64,000 nucleotides of DNA from Deltaproteobacteria bacterium YD0425bin51 (GCA_002753225.1 PDZS01000010.1:1-64000); one strand, 5' to 3'; shown: positions 40,358 through 50,482, counted from the stretch's first letter. The notes: generated by a model not told the origin, from the letters alone. Numbers and translations are program-made.

Positions 40358-42208
40358 TTGAAGATGGATAATTTTTTTCGTAATAAAAATTTTCTTCTAA
40401 TCTTTATCTTTGATTCTATATTGGTAGTTGCTTCATTTTATATATCCTATGCTATTAGATTTGATTTTAATATTCCTTATACAGAAGTAGAATTGTTCTT
40501 AAAAGTTTTACCTGTTGTTTTTATTATTAAAATTTCTTTTTTTGCTTTTTATCAGATATATCAAGGAATGTGGCGATATACAAGCTTGGTTGACCTGATT
40601 AGTGTTGGCAAGGCTGTTTCTGTAAGTTCATTGGTTATTATCTTAGTCATTTTCCTTTTGCACAGGTTTGAAGGTTATCCCCGTTCTATTTTTATTATTG
40701 ATTGGGCAATAACGCTTATTTTTATAGCTGGAATTCGTACAGGTATTAGACTTTATTTTACAAGAGATATTGGACATAGCATTTTTTCAAAACGTTTACC
40801 TAATAAAAAACTCATGATTATTGGTGCTGGAAACTTTGGAGAAAAAGTTCTTAGAGAAATCAATGATAATCCACATCTTAATTATAATGTTTTTGGTTTT
40901 GTTGATGATAATGCTGCAAAGCATGGAAAAATGATTCATGGAGTATCCGTTTTAGGCGGTTTAGATGAAATAACAAATCTATCGAAACATTATGATGAGA
41001 TAATAATTGCTGTTGCTACTGCGACTCAAAAACAGATGCGACGAATAATATCCATTTGTGAAAAATCAGGTAAAAAATTTCGTACTGTGCCAGGTTTAGG
41101 TGAACTTATTGGTGGAAAGATTTCATTGCAGACAGTGCGTGAGGTAAATTTTGAAGATTTATTAGGTCGTGAAGAAATAAATCTGGATAAAGAACAGATT
41201 TCAGAATATCTGCAAAATAAAAGGATATTGGTAACAGGTGGAGGAGGCTCTATTGGGAAAGAACTAGTTCGCCAAATTTGTCAATTTAGCCCGTCAAGAA
41301 TAGCTTTTTTAGAAATGAGCGAGCTTAATCTTTTTCAAATCGAAATGGAGATTCGCCAAAAATTTGGTAAAGACATAAAAGTTAATTCATTTCTATCAGA
41401 TATTCGTCGCAGGGAAGATTTAAAAAGGATTTTTGATATTTTTCAGCCCGATGTAGTTTTTCATGCTGCAGCATATAAACATGTTCCTTTGCAGGAAATC
41501 AATCCATGGGAAACTATTTTAAATAATGTAATGGGAACACGGAATGTAGTTGAAATAGCAAAAGAATCAGGAGTTAAAAAGTTTGTACTTGTTTCCACTG
41601 ATAAAGCTGTAAGACCTACAAATGTAATGGGAGCAACTAAGCGAATTGCTGAACTATTTGTGGAATGTATTAATGAACATAATGAAAATCAATTTATGGC
41701 TGTTCGATTTGGTAATGTAGTAGGAAGTTCTGGTTCTGCAATCCCTCTATTTAGAAAACAGATAGCAAATGGTGGACCGGTTACTGTAACACATCCTGAA
41801 ATGACAAGATATTTCATGAGTATTTCTGAAGCTGCACAGCTAATTCTTCAAGCTGGTTCAATGGGAAATGGTGGAGAGATTTTTATTTTGGATATGGGAA
41901 GATCTGTTAAGATTGTAGATATGGCACGAGATCTTATAAAACTTTCTGGTTTTGAACCAGATGTGGATATCAAAATTGAGTTTGTAGGTCTTAGACCTGG
42001 AGAAAAGCTTTATGAGGAGTTAATTACTGAGGGAGAAGGAATTATTGAGACAAGTCATAAAAAGATAATGGTCCTAAAGGGAAAAGTCTGTGAATATGAA
42101 ATGTTGAATAAAAATATAAATGAATTGATTGAAATTGCATATACTTATGATAGTTTAGCTATTAAAAAGAAATTAAAGGAGATTGTACCTGAATATAAAC
42201 CCCAGTAG
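40358..42208 (+). CDS. Membrane-anchored NDP-sugar 4,6-dehydratase (PglF/CapD/WbpM type)
   Basis: N-terminal TM helices; KLMIIGAGNFGEKVLREI; ILVTGGGGSIGKELVRQI; VFHAAAYKHVPLQE; VLVSTDKAVRPTNVMGATKR. Confidence 0.92.
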   Translation: MKMDNFFRNKNFLLIFIFDSILVVASFYISYAIRFDFNIPYTEVELFLKVLPVVFIIKISFFAFYQIYQGMWRYTSLVDLISVGKAVSVSSLVIILVIFLLHRFEGYPRSIFIIDWAITLIFIAGIRTGIRLYFTRDIGHSIFSKRLPNKKLMIIGAGNFGEKVLREINDNPHLNYNVFGFVDDNAAKHGKMIHGVSVLGGLDEITNLSKHYDEIIIAVATATQKQMRRIISICEKSGKKFRTVPGLGELIGGKISLQTVREVNFEDLLGREEINLDKEQISEYLQNKRILVTGGGGSIGKELVRQICQFSPSRIAFLEMSELNLFQIEMEIRQKFGKDIKVNSFLSDIRRREDLKRIFDIFQPDVVFHAAAYKHVPLQEINPWETILNNVMGTRNVVEIAKESGVKKFVLVSTDKAVRPTNVMGATKRIAELFVECINEHNENQFMAVRFGNVVGSSGSAIPLFRKQIANGGPVTVTHPEMTRYFMSISEAAQLILQAGSMGNGGEIFILDMGRSVKIVDMARDLIKLSGFEPDVDIKIEFVGLRPGEKLYEELITEGEGIIETSHKKIMVLKGKVCEYEMLNKNINELIEIAYTYDSLAIKKKLKEIVPEYKPQ

Positions 42209-42217
42209 AATTTTACA

Positions 42218-43585
42218 ATGAAGGAAGAAAGATTTCAGAGCATCCTTGCAAAGGGGGAATCTGAAACTGTTGAATTTAAGGCTAATTTTGATAAAGAGGC
42301 AATTGAAACGATTACAGCTTTTGCTAACACCATTGGAGGAAGTTTAGTAATAGGTGTATCAGATGAAGGGAAAATACAAGGGGTTACAATTGGCAAAGAA
42401 ACTATACAACAATTGTTGAATCAGATAAAAAATGTTACTGAGCCTTCGATAATACCAGATATATCGACTATTATAATTCAACATAAAAAAATAATTGTTT
42501 TTAGTGTTCCGGAATGCCCTGTTAAACCGATTAGTTGTAAAGGGAAATATTTTAAGCGTATTCAAAATTCTAACCATCAAATGAGTATTAGTGAGATTTC
42601 AAATCTTCACTTTAAAACATATCAGATTAGTTGGGATTATTATGAGAATATTCAATACGATTTGCAGACAATTTCTTTGGAAAAAGTAAATGCTTTTATT
42701 GAACTGTCAAACCGTATTCGTTTATATCCGCTCAAAGATGATCCATTAACTGTACTTAAAAAATACGAGCTTTTAAGAGGAGATAGGATAACCAATGGTT
42801 GCTATCTCCTTTTTGCTTTAAAGGACATCTTTTTAACTACAATTGAAATTGGGCGTTTCTCTGATGAGATATCGATTAAAGATAGTGCAACTATTCGTGC
42901 AGATCTGTTTCAGGAAGTAGAAATGGTGTTTGATTTTGTACGGAAACATTTAGATAAGGGATATATTATTACTGGCAAAGCTCAGAGAGAAGAACATTGG
43001 GATTATCCATTAGAAGCCTTAAGGGAAATAATTATAAATATGATTCTCCATCGGGACTATATGAAACCGAGTGATTCTGTTGTTAAAATTTTTGATGATA
43101 GAATAGAATTTTTTAATCCTGGTGGTTTAGCAGAAGGGCTTTCTGTTAAACAATTGCTGAAAGGTAAATATATATCTTCTATCCGGAACAAACAGATTGC
43201 AACTTTATTTAAAGAAGCTGGTATTATTGAAAAGTATGGTTCTGGAATAAAGCGGATTTTAGATTCTTTGAAATTATATGGATTACCAGAGCCTCTATTT
43301 GAGGAGATTCAAAATGGATTTAGGGTGACTGTTTTTAAAGCTGTTCAGAAAACCACCCAGAAAACCACCCAGAAAACCACCCAGAAAACCACCCAGAAAA
43401 TAGCGACACGCGATTTAATTCTTGATGCATTGAGAAAGGATCCTACTCTCACAAGGGAACAACTTGCTCAATTAATCGGAAGAAGTCAAAATACTATAAA
43501 AGAGCATATTGCCAAACTTAAGAATGAGGGTAGGATAAAAAGAGTTGGTAATGATAGAGATGGATATTGGGAGGTGAAAGGATAG
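42218..43585 (+). CDS. AlbA_2 (AAA_4/Schlafen-like) putative transcriptional regulator with C-terminal winged helix
   Basis: ESETVEFKANFDKEAIETITAFANTIGGSLVIGVSDEGKIQGV; EIIINMILHRDYM; TTQK repeats before an HTH. Confidence 0.87.
   Translation: MKEERFQSILAKGESETVEFKANFDKEAIETITAFANTIGGSLVIGVSDEGKIQGVTIGKETIQQLLNQIKNVTEPSIIPDISTIIIQHKKIIVFSVPECPVKPISCKGKYFKRIQNSNHQMSISEISNLHFKTYQISWDYYENIQYDLQTISLEKVNAFIELSNRIRLYPLKDDPLTVLKKYELLRGDRITNGCYLLFALKDIFLTTIEIGRFSDEISIKDSATIRADLFQEVEMVFDFVRKHLDKGYIITGKAQREEHWDYPLEALREIIINMILHRDYMKPSDSVVKIFDDRIEFFNPGGLAEGLSVKQLLKGKYISSIRNKQIATLFKEAGIIEKYGSGIKRILDSLKLYGLPEPLFEEIQNGFRVTVFKAVQKTTQKTTQKTTQKTTQKIATRDLILDALRKDPTLTREQLAQLIGRSQNTIKEHIAKLKNEGRIKRVGNDRDGYWEVKG
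43346..43400 (+). repeat. 12-bp in-frame tandem repeat (CAGAAAACCACC), about 4.6 copies, encoding (QKTT)n
   Basis: Four exact tandem copies plus partial CAGAAAA inside ORF 42218..43585. Confidence 0.95.
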
Positions 43586-43704
43586 TGAGAATGTCATAAT
43601 GTGCAGATAAACCCTGAATAACTTCATGGAAAGTTATTTTAAATATTAAATATTTATAGAAATTTTAAAAAATAGTGATTAAAGAGAAAGGAAGTTTTTT
43701 ATTT

Positions 43705-43935
43705 ATGCTTGGTTTTGATAGAATTAGTTTTAACAACAATGTGATGGGAGGGCGGGCTTGTATTCGCGGTATGCGCATCACAGTATCTCTGATTATCAAT
43801 TTACTTGCTAATGGTATGAGTAGTAAAGAAATTATAGAAGATTATCCTTATTTAGAAGAAGAAGATATTCGTCAAGCACTAAAATATGTTGCTTGGCTCG
43901 CAGAAGAAAATATATATTCGGTAGAGGCAGCATGA
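43705..43935 (+). CDS. DUF433 antitoxin-like protein (ATG 43705 preferred)
   Basis: DRISFNNNVMGGRACIRGMRITVSLIINLLANGMSSKEIIEDYPYLEEEDIRQALKYVAWLAEE. Confidence 0.85.
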   Translation: MLGFDRISFNNNVMGGRACIRGMRITVSLIINLLANGMSSKEIIEDYPYLEEEDIRQALKYVAWLAEENIYSVEAA

Positions 43936-43982
43936 AATTTCTTGCAATTAACAAACCTCAGCTTGAATGCAAATTATTTTAA
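43932..43982 (+). pseudogene. Candidate truncated toxin ORF (DUF5615/PIN-like start MKFLA...) overlapping the DUF433 stop
   Basis: ATGA overlap; MKFLAINKPQLECKLF* begins like DUF433-partner toxins, then diverges and stops. Confidence 0.4.
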
Positions 43983-44009
43983 AATTTATCAAAATTTAGG
44001 ACATTAAAG

Positions 44010-45155
44010 ATGAAACGTGCACTTATTACAGGTATTACAGGGCAAGATGGCGCTTATCTTGCATCGTTACTTTTAAGCAAAGGGTATGAAGTTCATGGTA
44101 TTAAAAGAAGGTCATCTTCATTTAATACCAGTAGAATCGATCATTTATATAAAGATCCTCATGAATCTGATGTTAGGTTTTTTATGCACTATGGAGATCT
44201 TACAGATGCAACAAACTTGATTAGGATTATTCAACAAGTTCAGCCTGACGAGATATATAACCTGGCTGCACAAAGCCATGTAAAAGTTTCTTTTGAAACT
44301 CCTGAATATACTGCAAACTCAGATGCTTTAGGTACGTTGCGTCTTTTGGAAGCTATACGTATTTTAGGTTTGGAAAAAAAGACTCGTTTTTATCAGGCAT
44401 CAACGAGCGAGATGTATGGGAAAGTACAGGAGATACCGCAAAAAGAAACTACTCCTTTTTATCCAAGAAGCCCTTATGGTGCAGCCAAAGTATATGCATA
44501 TTGGATTACAGTCAATTATCGTGAAGCCTATAATATCTTTGCTTGCAATGGCATTCTTTTTAATCATGAATCTCCCATTAGAGGAGAAACTTTTGTGACT
44601 CGAAAAATCACCAGATCTATAGCAAGAATTATTTTAGGACAGCAGAAGTCTTTATATTTAGGGAATTTGGATGCAAAAAGAGATTGGGGTTATGCAAAAG
44701 ATTATGTAAAAGCCATGTGGATTATGCTACAGCAGGATAAACCAGATGATTATGTCATAGCTACAGGTGAGGCTCATTCTGTGCGTGAATTTGTAGAGAA
44801 AGCCTTTTTGAAGGTTGGTATTAAGATTTCATGGAAAGGATCAGGTATAGAAGAAGTGGGTATTATAGAATCTTTTTCTGATTTTGAATCTGTTCCTGAG
44901 CAGACAACTATAAAAAAATGTTCATTATTTAAACTTGGGGATGTAATTGTTCGAATAGATCCTAGATATTTTAGACCTACAGAAGTAGATTTTTTATTGG
45001 GAGATCCTTCAAAAGCTAAAGAAAAACTTGGTTGGGAGGCAAAAATATCTTTTGATGAACTTATTCAATTAATGATTGAAGAAGATATTAAAGAGGCACA
45101 AAAAGATCAATTATGTAAATCCAGTGGATTCAGGGTTTATAATTATTGCGATTGA
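44010..45155 (+). CDS. gmd: GDP-mannose 4,6-dehydratase
   Basis: [73 protein letters not shown]. Confidence 0.95.
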   Translation: MKRALITGITGQDGAYLASLLLSKGYEVHGIKRRSSSFNTSRIDHLYKDPHESDVRFFMHYGDLTDATNLIRIIQQVQPDEIYNLAAQSHVKVSFETPEYTANSDALGTLRLLEAIRILGLEKKTRFYQASTSEMYGKVQEIPQKETTPFYPRSPYGAAKVYAYWITVNYREAYNIFACNGILFNHESPIRGETFVTRKITRSIARIILGQQKSLYLGNLDAKRDWGYAKDYVKAMWIMLQQDKPDDYVIATGEAHSVREFVEKAFLKVGIKISWKGSGIEEVGIIESFSDFESVPEQTTIKKCSLFKLGDVIVRIDPRYFRPTEVDFLLGDPSKAKEKLGWEAKISFDELIQLMIEEDIKEAQKDQLCKSSGFRVYNYCD

Positions 45156-45215
45156 TAAACAAGATGATTGAGGCTAGTTAGATATATAGCAAAAATTATT
45201 TAAAACGGTAAAGCT

Positions 45216-45551
45216 ATGAATAAAATAAAAAATTTTATTAAAGGATTGGGAAGAGTTATAGACATTATTCCTGTTAAAACTAAAATTTCTTACCAAATTA
45301 AATCTGATCATGAGAGTTTGAAAAGTGATTGGGAGAAGATAGGAAATGATTTTTATAAAGTTATTATAAGAGAAAAAGAAAAAAATATAATCCAAGGAGC
45401 CATTAAACAGGAAAAACAGTCAGAGATAATATTGCAATATGCTTTTTGGGGACGCAGGAGCGTGGGAACGAGCTGCCAAGTAACTTTACAACTTTACTTT
45501 ATTTTCATTTTAGGCATTGTAGGATTTTCAGGGTTAACTATCAACCTCTGA
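45216..45551 (+). CDS. Small hypothetical protein, C-terminus possibly altered by repeat/insertion
   Basis: MNKIKNFIKGLGRVIDIIPVKTKISYQIKSDHESLKSDWEKIGNDFYKVI; coding character lost around the GGAGCGTGGGAACGAG segment; tail overlaps the antisense aspartic protease. Confidence 0.45.
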   Translation: MNKIKNFIKGLGRVIDIIPVKTKISYQIKSDHESLKSDWEKIGNDFYKVIIREKEKNIIQGAIKQEKQSEIILQYAFWGRRSVGTSCQVTLQLYFIFILGIVGFSGLTINL

Positions 45552-45907
45552 TTTCTTGGTTCAATTATAACATCCAGTTCTTCCATTGGTATTGCACCTA
45601 GCAATACTTCATTTCCCATAACAAAAGCATTGCATACAGCCATTCTATTAGCAAATCTAATCTCAATATAACCAACTATATCACATAAACTTATTTTCCC
45701 GTCTGCCAGTTCTACTTCCCTTTGTTCAATAACTGATAAGCCTAATTGAAGTTTAATATGTTCTGGTACTACTAACATATAAGCGCCAGAATCAACAAGG
45801 CTTTTCACCTCTATTCTTCTAATCTCTTTCTCTGAAATATATTTCCTTCTAAACAAAGATATATCTTCTAAATTTGAAAGAGTTATATCAGCATAAACTA
45901 AACCCAT
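45494..45907 (-). CDS. Clan AA aspartic protease, paralog-like to 364..783
   Basis: SLVDSGAYMLVVPEHIKLQLGL; same architecture and length as the first copy. Confidence 0.77.
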   Translation of the reverse strand: MGLVYADITLSNLEDISLFRRKYISEKEIRRIEVKSLVDSGAYMLVVPEHIKLQLGLSVIEQREVELADGKISLCDIVGYIEIRFANRMAVCNAFVMGNEVLLGAIPMEELDVIIEPRNQRLIVNPENPTMPKMKIK

Positions 45908-46139
45908 GTTATCTCGTCTCCATTGCTATTATTATTAATTATTATGATCCCTCCTGTGACTGTTGTCAACATATCTAACCTACGAAAAATTTACAAATAA
46001 AAATCCTTTTTTATTGTTGGTTCATAAAATTAATGATAACTTCTATCTAATTGTATTTATTTTCTATTCTATTTTAAACATGATAATTGTTTTATATTAA
46101 GGTTAGACTTTTTCAAGAAAAAGGTAAAAAGGTCAGGCT

Positions 46140-46370
46140 ATGTATCAGAAAATTAATATTACTTTACCTGAACAAACTGTACATCTGATTGAACAGATGA
46201 CAAATAAAAGTAACAGAAGCAGTTTTATTGACGAGGCTGTAAAATATTACATGGAACATGTTGGAAAAATCAAGTTGCGGGAACAGTTGAAACAGGGCGC
46301 AATAAAGAGGACGGAAAGGGATTTAAAACTCTCTAAGGAATTGAACGAGCTGGAAGATAACGGATGGTAA
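46140..46370 (+). CDS. Ribbon-helix-helix antitoxin (MazE/PemI type)
   Basis: MYQKINITLPEQTVHLIEQMTNKSNRSSFIDEAVKYYMEH; overlaps downstream MazF-like ORF. Confidence 0.82.
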   Translation: MYQKINITLPEQTVHLIEQMTNKSNRSSFIDEAVKYYMEHVGKIKLREQLKQGAIKRTERDLKLSKELNELEDNGW

Positions 46371-46729
46371 GAAAATCAGATATTCCAAAAAGAGGGGAAA
46401 TATTTCTGGTTAATTTTGATCCCACAATCGGAACAGAAATCAAAAAGACGAGACCGGCTCTGATTCTCCAGAATGATATTTCAAATGAATACAGTCCGAT
46501 AACAATAGTAGCTGCAATAACAACCCAATTCGATGAAACTTTATATCCGACCGAGATATTGATACATCCGCCGGAAGGAGGATTAAAAAATGATTCTGTT
46601 GTGTTGCTGAATCAAGTAAGATCAATTGACAAACAAAGATTGATAAAAAGATTAGGTCTATTAAAAGCTAATACAATGAAAAAAATAGATTTTGCTTTAC
46701 AAATCAGTTTCGGACTTGTCGAAATATAA
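46364..46729 (+). CDS. MazF/PemK-family endoribonuclease toxin
   Basis: PKRGEIFLVNFDPTIGTEIKKTRPALILQNDISN; SVVLLNQVRSIDKQRLIKRLG. Confidence 0.92.
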   Translation: MVRKSDIPKRGEIFLVNFDPTIGTEIKKTRPALILQNDISNEYSPITIVAAITTQFDETLYPTEILIHPPEGGLKNDSVVLLNQVRSIDKQRLIKRLGLLKANTMKKIDFALQISFGLVEI

Positions 46730-46775
46730 AACAAATGCCTAAAGGTTAGGGTTTGAACGGACAGCTCCGCTCAAA

Positions 46776-47906
46776 TTGTCGTTAAACGATTCGGAGATAC
46801 CTTCTTTGGAGAAGAACTCTAAAATATATGTTTGTGGTCACAGGGGCTTAGTTGGTTCTGCTATTTTGCGTTTACTTCAAAATAGTGGATATTCTAATAT
46901 CATAACTCGCAGTCATAATGAACTTGATTTAGAGCGGCAGATAGATGTAGAAACTTTTTTTCAAAATATAAAGCCGGAATATGTTTTTCAGGCTGCTGCA
47001 AAGGTTGGTGGAATACTAGCAAATAGCACTTATCCTGCAGATTTTATATATAGAAATTTAGTAATACAGAATAATGTTCTTCATTCAGCCTATAAAACAG
47101 GTGTTAAGCGTCTATTATTTCTTGGGTCTTCCTGCATCTATCCCAAAGAATCCCAACAACCTGTGAAAGAAGAATATCTTTTAACAGGACCATTAGAGCC
47201 AACGAATCAACCTTATGCTATTGCTAAAATTTCTGGAATAATTCAATGCGAAGCATATAATCGTCAATATGGAACTCGTTTTCTGGCTGTCATGCCAACA
47301 AATCTTTATGGAATTAATGATAATTTCGATCTTCAGACTGCACATGTGCTTCCAATGTTAATACGCAAATTTCATTTGGCAAAACTTGCAGCAAATGAGG
47401 AATGGGATAGTATTAAGATAGATGAAATGAGATTTGGCAATATCCCTCAAGATATTAAAGATACGCTATATAAGGCACCAAAAGATAAGGTTCATAGCCA
47501 TATAAAATCTATTATTTTATGGGGTTCAGGAAAACCATATCGTGAACTCCTTCATGTTGATGATTTGGCAAATGCTTGTTTATTCTTGATGAATTTACCA
47601 GAAAATACTTTTTCTCCTTTTTCATTTTTTTCAGAAAATCATGGTGTTGGCAAAAAAGATTCAAATATAAGTTTGCCTTTGATTAATATTGGTTATGGCC
47701 AAGATTGCACTATTAAGGAACTTGCAGAACTTGTTTCAGATATAGTGGGTTACAAGGGTGAAATCATATGGGATAGTTCCAAACCTGATGGAACACCAAG
47801 AAAGATTTTAGATAATTGCCGAATAAGAACATTAGGCTGGAAACCTAATATTTTTCTACAGGAAGGTATTAAGAGCGCATATGATTGGTATCTTAGTATA
47901 AAGTAG
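46776..47906 (+). CDS. fcl: GDP-L-fucose synthase (TTG start or internal TTG 46806)
   Basis: KIYVCGHRGLVGSAILRLL; FLGSSCIYPKESQQPVKEEYLLTGPLEPTNQPYAIAKISG; NLYGINDNFD. Confidence 0.92.
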   Translation: MSLNDSEIPSLEKNSKIYVCGHRGLVGSAILRLLQNSGYSNIITRSHNELDLERQIDVETFFQNIKPEYVFQAAAKVGGILANSTYPADFIYRNLVIQNNVLHSAYKTGVKRLLFLGSSCIYPKESQQPVKEEYLLTGPLEPTNQPYAIAKISGIIQCEAYNRQYGTRFLAVMPTNLYGINDNFDLQTAHVLPMLIRKFHLAKLAANEEWDSIKIDEMRFGNIPQDIKDTLYKAPKDKVHSHIKSIILWGSGKPYRELLHVDDLANACLFLMNLPENTFSPFSFFSENHGVGKKDSNISLPLINIGYGQDCTIKELAELVSDIVGYKGEIIWDSSKPDGTPRKILDNCRIRTLGWKPNIFLQEGIKSAYDWYLSIK

Positions 47907-47960
47907 GTTTTGTTGAAAAATTTTATTGCATAATTTGCAATCAGAGTGCATATTATATGC

Positions 47961-49130
47961 ATGTGGATAGATAGACATTCTGAAATCTTACTTAAACGTA
48001 TGGCAGCTCAGTTCCCAGCAGTTCTTGTCACTGGTGCCAGGCAGTCAGGGAAAACATCAATATTGCGCCATTTGTACCCGCACGCATCCTTCTTAAGTCT
48101 AGATCTTCCAACAAATGCTGAAGCTGCAGTTACTGCTCCTGATCAATTGCTCGACCAATATAAAGAACCAATTATTATTGATGAAATTCAGTATGCTCCA
48201 TCTTTGCTGAGACATATAAAGTATCGGATAGACAAAGACCGTAATCCAGGAAGATTCCTTTTGACAGGATCACAGGTCTTTCCACTCATGCAAGGGGTTT
48301 CCGAGAGCCTAGCTGGCAGGTGTGGAGTTTTGAATCTCCATACCTTGTCTATAACTGAATTGCTTGATTCTGGCATACCAATAGAAGAAACTTCATACAT
48401 CTTTCTTGGTGGGTATCCTGATCTGCATGTAGGCACAGAATATGATTTGTGGTTCCCTGCATATGTCGCCACATACCTTGAGCGGGATGTGCGAAACATT
48501 CTACGGGTTGTGGACCTAAAGTATTTTAATCGATTTATTCGAGCCTGCGCTCTTAGGTCAGGACATGTTCTCAACTATTCCGACCTTGCTAGGGATACTG
48601 GAATAGCGCCTAATACAGCCCGTAAATGGTTAAGTCTTCTACAAACCTCAGACGTTATTGCACTCATTGAACCGTATTTTGGGAATCGAACAAAGAGGTT
48701 GATAAAGTCGCCAAAGCTATTTTTTTTAGATACTGGTCTCGCTGCCTTTCTTGCTGGATTTCGTTTCAAGGATAATTTGTTTGCTTCATATCTTGCAGGA
48801 GCTTTTTATGAATCCTTTGTTTTTGGACAAATACTAAGACAGCTTGCATCCCATGGGGAGAGTACACCCATAAACTACTGGCGTACAGCCAGCGGGCAGG
48901 AAGTAGATCTTGTAATAGAGCAAGCAGGGGGGACAGCAGTAGCTATTGAGTGTAAATTGAATGAGCAGCCTGATATTGCTGATGCATCTGGCTTGCGGAC
49001 TCTTTCAGAAGTGGAAAAGGGACGTATCAAAGAAAAGTTTTTGGTTTGCCGCACAAAAGTTTCCTACAAACTCTCAGATGGGACATGGGTTATGAATCTC
49101 ACTGAATTATTGAATAATTTAGCGCTCTAG
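47961..49130 (+). CDS. AAA ATPase with DUF4143 domain (ATG 47961 preferred)
   Basis: VLVTGARQSGKTSILRHLYP; IIIDEIQYAPSLL; RFLLTGSQVF; GQEVDLVIEQ...AIECKL. Confidence 0.92.
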   Translation: MWIDRHSEILLKRMAAQFPAVLVTGARQSGKTSILRHLYPHASFLSLDLPTNAEAAVTAPDQLLDQYKEPIIIDEIQYAPSLLRHIKYRIDKDRNPGRFLLTGSQVFPLMQGVSESLAGRCGVLNLHTLSITELLDSGIPIEETSYIFLGGYPDLHVGTEYDLWFPAYVATYLERDVRNILRVVDLKYFNRFIRACALRSGHVLNYSDLARDTGIAPNTARKWLSLLQTSDVIALIEPYFGNRTKRLIKSPKLFFLDTGLAAFLAGFRFKDNLFASYLAGAFYESFVFGQILRQLASHGESTPINYWRTASGQEVDLVIEQAGGTAVAIECKLNEQPDIADASGLRTLSEVEKGRIKEKFLVCRTKVSYKLSDGTWVMNLTELLNNLAL

Positions 49131-49141
49131 AATTATTTATT

Positions 49142-50059
49142 TTAATCAATTAAACCAATTTCAGAACGTTTAAAATTAATTGGCCATTTTCTTTTATAAT
49201 TTGTTCTAGATATTTGATTAGCAATATGTTTTATATTTTCAGTTTTATATCCTAATTCTGCTGATATTTTATCAACTAATGCTGAGAAATCTTTTTCTTC
49301 CCATTTTGTTTCACCGTTATATTTATTTTGAAGCAGAGCAATAATTACTTTATCAAGATCATGGTATGGAAGTCCTAACTGATCTTGATCCGTTCCTCCA
49401 GGAATAATGTCCAGTCCATCTGTGGGTACTGCTTCAATAGATTCTTTTGGGATACCTAAAACTTCTGCAATTGTATATTCTTCTAAACCCTTCCATAGAT
49501 GCTGAATAGGAGCAAGATCTCCTACATCCCCATTTAATGTCCAAAACCCCATCCACAATTCTGATAAATTATCAGTAGATAAGACTATTCCTCCAGTAAG
49601 CTGTGCTATGTGATAAAGATTAATCATTCTTAAACGAGCTTTAATATTACCTATTGCACGTGCTTTTTTATTCGGTAATTCTTTTAATGAATTATTGTCA
49701 TTATACTGTTTCAAGATTGCGGAAAGCTGGCCATGTATTCCTTCTGAAGAATAAAGGTGGCCAAGCAGGAAATGGTATTCCTTTGTTAAATCTACTTTAA
49801 TAAATGGAATATTAAAATGTTCAAGAACAATCCTTGCTATCTTTTCTGCATCTACATTAGACTCACAGGGCATAATAACACCTATTGGTTTAACTCCATC
49901 TAAATTACTGAGTAGACCAGCAATAACAGAACTATCTAGCCCTTCTGATTTACCAAAAATAGCATAGGTTAGACCATTTTCTTTAAAATATTTCTGAATT
50001 AGCGATCTAATATTATTAATAACCTTTTTTGCTTCATCGTGAGTTAAATTATAGTACAT
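49142..50059 (-). CDS. nadE: NAD(+) synthetase family protein (NadE-like)
   Basis: AIFGKSEGLDSSVIAGLLSNLDGVKPIGVIMPCES; ARLRMINLYHIAQLTGGIVLSTDNLSELWMGFWTLNGDVGDLAPIQHLWK. P-loop reads GKSEGLDSS instead of SGGxDSS. Confidence 0.82.
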   Translation of the reverse strand: MYYNLTHDEAKKVINNIRSLIQKYFKENGLTYAIFGKSEGLDSSVIAGLLSNLDGVKPIGVIMPCESNVDAEKIARIVLEHFNIPFIKVDLTKEYHFLLGHLYSSEGIHGQLSAILKQYNDNNSLKELPNKKARAIGNIKARLRMINLYHIAQLTGGIVLSTDNLSELWMGFWTLNGDVGDLAPIQHLWKGLEEYTIAEVLGIPKESIEAVPTDGLDIIPGGTDQDQLGLPYHDLDKVIIALLQNKYNGETKWEEKDFSALVDKISAELGYKTENIKHIANQISRTNYKRKWPINFKRSEIGLID

Positions 50060-50071
50060 GGAAATTCCCCT

Positions 50072-50482
50072 TTAATGTATGGATTTTTCAATTTGTTCGA
50101 TAAAAATTTCTATATCAAAAATTTTAAGCAAAACCTCATTGCATATAACCTCTGGCTCTATTTTCTCATAATCATGGGCAAGAAAATTTCTAAAACCTGC
50201 TATTTTTGCAAAAGAATATGCAAATTCTCTTTCCAAAATATTATTCTCCCCCAATATATCAAAGACTTCATGATAAGATTGCGGAATTCTGAGTTGCTTA
50301 TATTTTATAACCATTTCAGAAAGAGATATACAGGAATCAGCAAGAAGATATAAATAATGAAGCAGCGCTCCTTGATAAATTGGATCAGATATAAATTTTT
50401 TTAGGCATTCATCTTTTATTGAATTTATAAGAGAAATATATTCTTTTATCTTGGCTATTTTTTGATGAATTCTTTCTTTCAT
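50072..50482 (-). CDS. hepT: HepT-like (DUF86) toxin
   Basis: RX4HXY motif: RNFLAHDY; length and context with MntA. Confidence 0.87.
   Translation of the reverse strand: MKERIHQKIAKIKEYISLINSIKDECLKKFISDPIYQGALLHYLYLLADSCISLSEMVIKYKQLRIPQSYHEVFDILGENNILEREFAYSFAKIAGFRNFLAHDYEKIEPEVICNEVLLKIFDIEIFIEQIEKSIH

Noticed and set aside
1606-46108. Shared 12-mer TTAAGGTTAGAC at 1607-1618 and 46097-46108 as a paired recombination site
   Set aside because: A single 12-bp match in an AT-rich 64-kb window is expected by chance; no extended identity around either copy.
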